From the NCBI GenBank assembly GCA_964453075.1, contig CAYVNM010000001.1, positions 1 to 64,000 on the forward strand: a stretch of 64,000 nucleotides of DNA. The letters run 5' to 3'. How positions within the stretch are numbered: the stretch's first letter is position 1; the number at the start of each line of letters is the position of its first letter. Position numbers and translations under genes: made by a program. Positions 60,485-64,000 of the stretch are shown here, one piece after another. The notes below the pieces were generated by a model, which saw only the letters and a list, made by a program, of their open reading frames with translations, ran no database searches and was not told where the DNA came from. Source of the DNA: C7867-006 sp964453075 (GTDB lineage: Bacteria; Patescibacteriota; Minisyncoccia; Phycocordibacterales; DATDWN01).

Positions 60485-61552
60485 TTATATACCTTCTTTT
60501 TTTAACATTTCCACTATTTTCTTTGCCTCCTTGGATAATCTTTTTGGCATAAGAAGATGAAGTTTTACTAGAATATCCCCTCTGTAGTGTTTATCATATG
60601 GAACTCCTTTGTTTTTTATTCTCAACACTTCCCCATGAGTTACACCCTCTGGAATTTTTACTTTAATATCACCATCAAGAGTTCTTATTGTTTCTTCACC
60701 GCCCAAAAGAGCATCTGTTAGCTTCACATTCAAATCCATTAGAAGATTTTGACCTTCCTTTCTAAAAATTGTGTGTTTTTTGACATAAATTTTTATGTAC
60801 AAGTCTCCCGTCTGACCTCCAGAGACAGCCTCCCCTGCACCACTGAGTCTTATCATTTCGCCATGATCTATTCCGGCAGGTATTTTTACTTTTATTTCAC
60901 TCTCCTTCTTTAATATCCCATTACCTCGACACGCGTGACATTTGATTTTGGGAATTTTGCCTGTACCACGACAAGTCTCACATGTACTTGTGGTCTCAAA
61001 TTGACCGAAGAAAGTTCTCTTGACCTCTCTTATTTGACCTTTTCCATTACAAGTATCACATTTTACCATTTCACTACCTTTTTCAGCGCCAGTTCCACTA
61101 CAAACATCACATTTAGAAACTTTGTTAAGTAATACAGTACGTTCAACTCCAAAAACAGATTCTTCAAAAGACAACTCTATGTCTATGGATATATCCCGCC
61201 CCCTTTTGGCCTGAGCGCGACCGCCCCCAAAAGCATTACCAAAAAGATCTCCGAAATCAAACTCAAACCCTCCACCTTGACCTCCTTGGGTAAACTGAGA
61301 GAAATCAAACCCTCCAAAACCTCCTTGGGGCCCTCCAGATGCGTTGAAATTGCTCCCATACGCGTCGTATTGGGCTCTTTTGTTGTCATCCGACAATACA
61401 GAGTAGGCTTCGTTAATTTCCTTGAATTTAGCGTCATCTCCAGTTTTTTTATCTGGATGATACTTGTGCGCCAAAGTCCTAAAAGCTTTCTTTATTTCGT
61501 CCTTGCTAGCCTTTTTGTCTACGCCTAATGTTTCGTAGTAATCTTTTGACAT
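60485..61552 (-). CDS. dnaJ: Chaperone DnaJ
   Basis: 355 residues: J domain with HPD (KYHPDKKTGDD), Gly/Phe-rich linker, four zinc repeats (CDVCSGTG, CDTCNGKG, CETCRGTG, CHACRGNG), then the substrate domain. It hands clients to DnaK. It is downstream of dnaK on the same strand but separated from it by an opposite-strand accessory gene and a gap. Confidence 0.96.
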   Translation of the reverse strand: MSKDYYETLGVDKKASKDEIKKAFRTLAHKYHPDKKTGDDAKFKEINEAYSVLSDDNKRAQYDAYGSNFNASGGPQGGFGGFDFSQFTQGGQGGGFEFDFGDLFGNAFGGGRAQAKRGRDISIDIELSFEESVFGVERTVLLNKVSKCDVCSGTGAEKGSEMVKCDTCNGKGQIREVKRTFFGQFETTSTCETCRGTGKIPKIKCHACRGNGILKKESEIKVKIPAGIDHGEMIRLSGAGEAVSGGQTGDLYIKIYVKKHTIFRKEGQNLLMDLNVKLTDALLGGEETIRTLDGDIKVKIPEGVTHGEVLRIKNKGVPYDKHYRGDILVKLHLLMPKRLSKEAKKIVEMLKKEGI

Positions 61553-61596
61553 GATTTTATAGCGATAATTATAAGGTTTTTTGCACTTTAGTACAC

Positions 61597-61624
61597 TTGA
61601 CTATTTCAAATCTAAATGTATTAT
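61597..61624 (+). promoter_or_regulatory. Promoter of the 61644 gene
   Basis: TTGACT (61597-61602), 16 nt, TATTAT (61619-61624). It lies 45 nt from the divergent dnaJ start. Confidence 0.65.
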
Positions 61625-61643
61625 TTTAATTGGAGGAATCAAC

Positions 61644-61907
61644 ATGGACCCAGTTGGAGAGTGGATTGTTCAGATAGTGAAAGGGGGGCTTTCTCTGCCA
61701 AACTGCCCGGTCGCTACTTATGGATCAACCAAGAGATACATCATCAGGAAGTATCTCAGAAGGAATGGTTTCCGTGAAGTCACCTATTGCTCAGATATCG
61801 AGCTCTGGGTAAAGCGACTTCAGGGTGGAACCGGGTCATTGCATGCATTCGTACGCCAAGTCACCCCAATCAAGTACATCCGGCGTTCCAAGAGAACTCG
61901 CCACTAA
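61644..61907 (+). CDS. Small basic accessory protein
   Basis: 87 residues from ATG 61644, with GGAGG 7 nt upstream. Strongly basic end (VTPIKYIRRSKRTRH) and middle (STKRYIIRKYLRRNGFRE). The compact alpha/beta pattern could bind nucleic acid, but no family is recognised. GC-rich against dnaJ and dnaK. It lies antisense between dnaK and dnaJ, and its stop is immediately followed by the palindromic element edge and gap 2. Confidence 0.65.
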   Translation: MDPVGEWIVQIVKGGLSLPNCPVATYGSTKRYIIRKYLRRNGFREVTYCSDIELWVKRLQGGTGSLHAFVRQVTPIKYIRRSKRTRH

Positions 61908-61916
61908 CCTGCCCGC
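61908..61916 (-). repeat. Palindromic element edge at gap 2
   Basis: CCTGCCCGC runs into the N gap and matches the reverse complement of the element's 3' end (GCGGGCAGG). Read along dnaK this is the forward orientation used in all coding copies. Only nine bases are visible. Confidence 0.65.
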
Positions 61917-62016
61917 NNNNNNNNNNNNNNNNNNNNNNNNNNNNNNNNNNNNNNNNNNNNNNNNNNNNNNNNNNNNNNNNNNNNNNNNNNNNNNNNNNNN
62001 NNNNNNNNNNNNNNNN
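61917..62016. other. Assembly gap 2 (100 N)
   Basis: Exactly 100 N, a conventional placeholder. It removes the C-terminus of dnaK. The adjacent repeat edge suggests that the repeat caused the assembly break. Confidence 0.98.
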
Positions 62017-63839
62017 GTCTTGTTTGCATCCTGAGCTGCTTTGTTTATTATCTCCCCTACCTTAGAAAGCTCCGTAGAAAGTTCGGTTGTAGTTTTTTTG
62101 ATTAGATCCATATCGTCACCATCTTTTGCTTTCTTCAAATCAGCAATCTTTGTTTCAATTGAAGTCTTCAGATCAGCAGGAACTTTGTCTCCAGCATCTG
62201 TAAGTGATTTTTCTGCAGTGTAGATAAGTTGCTCACCAATATTTTTCGCTTCAACTAAATCTTTTTTCTTCAAATCCTCTTGTGCGTGCATTTCTGCATC
62301 TTTTTGCATTTTCTCAATTTCCTCTTTTGATAGACTTGAGCGAGCTTCGATTCTAATAGACTGCTCTTTACTTGTAGCTTTGTCCTTAGCTTTAACCGAC
62401 AAAATTCCATTTGCATCCACATCAAACATAACCTCTATTTGAGGCATGCCTCGTGGTGCTGGCGGAATCCCATCCAGGATAAATCTGCCTAGGGATTTGT
62501 TATCAGACGCCATTGCTCTTTCTCCCTGAACAATGTGAATCTCTACAGAAGTTTGGTTATCTGCTGCTGTTGAGAATACTTGAGAACGAGAAGCTGGGAT
62601 AGTTGTGTTTCTTTCCACAAGTTTTGTAGCAACACCTCCCATTGTTTCTATGCCAAGTGATAGAGGTATAACATCTAGTAATAGGACATCTTTTACATCT
62701 CCAGACATAACACCACCTTGGATAGCTGCTCCTAGAGCCACAACTTCATCAGGATTAATTGATTTGTTTGGCTCTTTGCCAAAGAACTCCTTAACCTTAT
62801 CTGACATTTTTGGCATACGAGTTTGACCTCCCACAAGTATGACTTCGTGAATATCTGCGTTTGAGAATCCGGAAGCTTCCATAGCTCGCTTAGTAATTGC
62901 CATTGCTCGATCAATAAACTCTGCTGTTAGCTCTTCAAGTTTTGCTCTACTTAATTTTATGAGTAGATGTCTTGGGCCAGAAGCATCAGAAGTTATGAAA
63001 GGAATATTTACTTCAGATTCCATGGCTGTTGAAAGCTCTATTTTGGCTTTTTCTGCAGCTTCATCTAATCTCTGAAGAGCAAGAGTATCCCCTCTCAAAT
63101 CAATACCTGACTCCTTTTTGAATTCATCAGCTAGGAAATTTATTATTTTTTGATCAATATCCTTACCTCCCATGTGTGAGTCCCCATCCGTTGATTTTAC
63201 CTCCACCACCGCATCTCCTACCTCGAGGACAGACACATCAAACGTACCTCCTCCAAAGTCGAAGACTACAATTTTTTCCTCTTTCTTACCCTTATCAAAT
63301 CCATAAGCAAGAGCTGCTGCTGTGGGTTCATTTATTATTCTCAAGACCTCAAGACCAGCAATAGCTCCTGCGTCTTTTGTAGCTTGTCTCTGCGCATCGT
63401 TAAAGTACGCAGGAACCGTGATGATTGCCTGGGTTACTTTCTCCCCTATCTTAGCTTCTACATCAGCTTTTATTTTAGACAGAATCATGGCAGAAATTTC
63501 TTCCGGAGTATATTCTTTGTCTGACATTTTTACTTTCACTCCACCAGTTGAAGATTTTAAAACTTCAAAAGGTACCACAGCTTTGTCTTTCTGTACTCCC
63601 TCGTCATCAAATGTGTGACCTATAAATCTCTTAATTCCAAAAATTGTATTTTTTGGATTTGTTACTGCTTGTCTTTTGGCCAAAAGTCCAACCAATCTTT
63701 CTCCTGTTTTTGAAACAGCGATAATAGACGGTGTAGTTCTAGCACCTTCTGCATTTTCCAATATTTTAGGATTCCCAGCTTCCATTATGGCGACTGCTGA
63801 GTTTGTTGTTCCCAAATCTATTCCTATTATTTTACTCAT
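62017..63839 (-). CDS. dnaK: Chaperone DnaK, C-terminus lost in gap
   Basis: About 607 residues are visible. Nucleotide-binding domain with IGIDLGTTNSAVAIMEAG, VVFDFGGGTFDVSVLEVG and VILVGGQTRMPKMSD; substrate domain with LLLDVIPLSLGIETMGG; lid helices up to INKAAQDANK. The missing part is the flexible tail. A computed frame continuing past the gap is meaningless. It is the Hsp70 partner of the dnaJ product. Confidence 0.95.
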
Positions 63840-63861
63840 AGTTTAAGTTAGTTAATGATAA

Positions 63862-63901
63862 TTGACAATTTTATAATTTAGTTTAGTTTAGTAAATGGAG
63901 G
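63862..63901 (+). promoter_or_regulatory. Promoter and ribosome site of the last gene
   Basis: TTGACA (63862-63867), 16 nt, TAGTTT (63884-63889), then GGAGG (63897-63901) 6 nt before the ATG. It is divergent from dnaK; a TAGTT-type tandem repeat (TTTAG units) fills the spacer. Confidence 0.55.
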
Positions 63902-63907
63902 CCAAAC

Positions 63908-64000
63908 ATGAAACCTGTTGTTCTTAACCAGTTTACACTCGGACTTGAACCAGAAACACCAGAAGACAGAAAGATCCTGAGAGAGCTTCTCGATGAAGCA
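63908..64000 (+). CDS. Accessory protein, N-terminal fragment
   Basis: 31 codons to the window edge: a start with MKPVVLNQFTLGLEPE, then a charged helix (DRKILRELLDEA). Too short to identify. The GGAGG site, TTGACA promoter and higher G+C place it in the cassette-like set. Confidence 0.55.
   Translation, partial: MKPVVLNQFTLGLEPETPEDRKILRELLDEA

Noticed and set aside
61836..62034. Frames running through the N gap, including an extended dnaK
   Set aside because: The N run has no coding content and an arbitrary length, so any frame across it is artificial. dnaK is reported only up to the gap edge.
1..64000. Recoding of TGA as Gly or Trp, as in some Patescibacteria
   Set aside because: Core proteins have complete lengths with TGA used as a stop, for example at the Nudix gene end near 15108, and no conserved frame needs TGA read-through.

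Overview
The window is about 64 kb of an AT-rich bacterial chromosome scaffold, with two fixed 100-base N gaps. It most resembles the Candidate Phyla Radiation (Patescibacteria), probably a Parcubacteria/Paceibacteria lineage. This rests on gene content rather than a marker search: short or trimmed versions of universal enzymes (AspRS without its insertion domain, a MurF-like ligase without its N-terminal domain), many cell-envelope and tRNA-synthetase genes with almost no biosynthetic pathways, a lone VirD4/TraG-like ATPase, and very compact spacing. The standard code with TGA as stop fits all genes.

Layout. 1-11.6 kb: end of proS, then the rod-shape operon mreB-mreC-(inserted gene)-mreD-mrdA, greA, lysS, and the first half of a split dcw cluster (mraZ-rsmH-ftsL-ftsI-murF) behind a promoter with MraZ boxes. 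11.7-24 kb: an accessory-rich stretch with an SGNH hydrolase, a cupredoxin, tRNA-Glu, a GIY-YIG protein, small higher-GC genes of mostly unknown function, dgkA, an AlkA-like glycosylase, the DNA-translocase ATPase, yqeY, rmuC (cut by gap 1), rplU and recR. 24-35.5 kb: dnaB, cysS, ctpA, rplI, rpmA, a MacA/MacB-type exporter with two permeases, and an M16 peptidase. 35.7-45.7 kb: a tightly packed run encoding two PlsC acyltransferases, a double-Nudix protein, two histidine phosphatases, two glycosyltransferases, a HAD phosphatase, a histidine kinase and a methyltransferase, probably a surface glycolipid or glycopolymer pathway. 45.8-58.8 kb: trpS, a T-box leader and aspS, scpAB, dacA, asnB, the second dcw half (mraY-ftsW-murG), gltX and an EnvC-like M23 hydrolase. 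59-64 kb: a lysozyme-like protein, a membrane protein, dnaJ and dnaK (cut by gap 2), and the start of another accessory gene.

Three genome-scale patterns stand out. (1) A GC-rich palindromic element of 36 or 42 nt lies in frame inside four protein genes (rsmH, recR, a methyltransferase, an Ada-like protein), once between genes, and part of it abuts gap 2. It behaves like the Rickettsia palindromic elements. (2) About ten small genes look like self-contained cassettes: most have a visible TTGAC(T/A)-type promoter, most have a strong Shine-Dalgarno sequence, most have a hairpin terminator just after the stop, and all have higher G+C. They sit between core genes, even inside the mre and dnaK-dnaJ units. 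(3) Many core genes instead have a -10 box exactly 6 or 7 nt before the start codon and no Shine-Dalgarno, which predicts leaderless mRNAs. Host genes and inserted cassettes therefore appear to use different translation-start signals.
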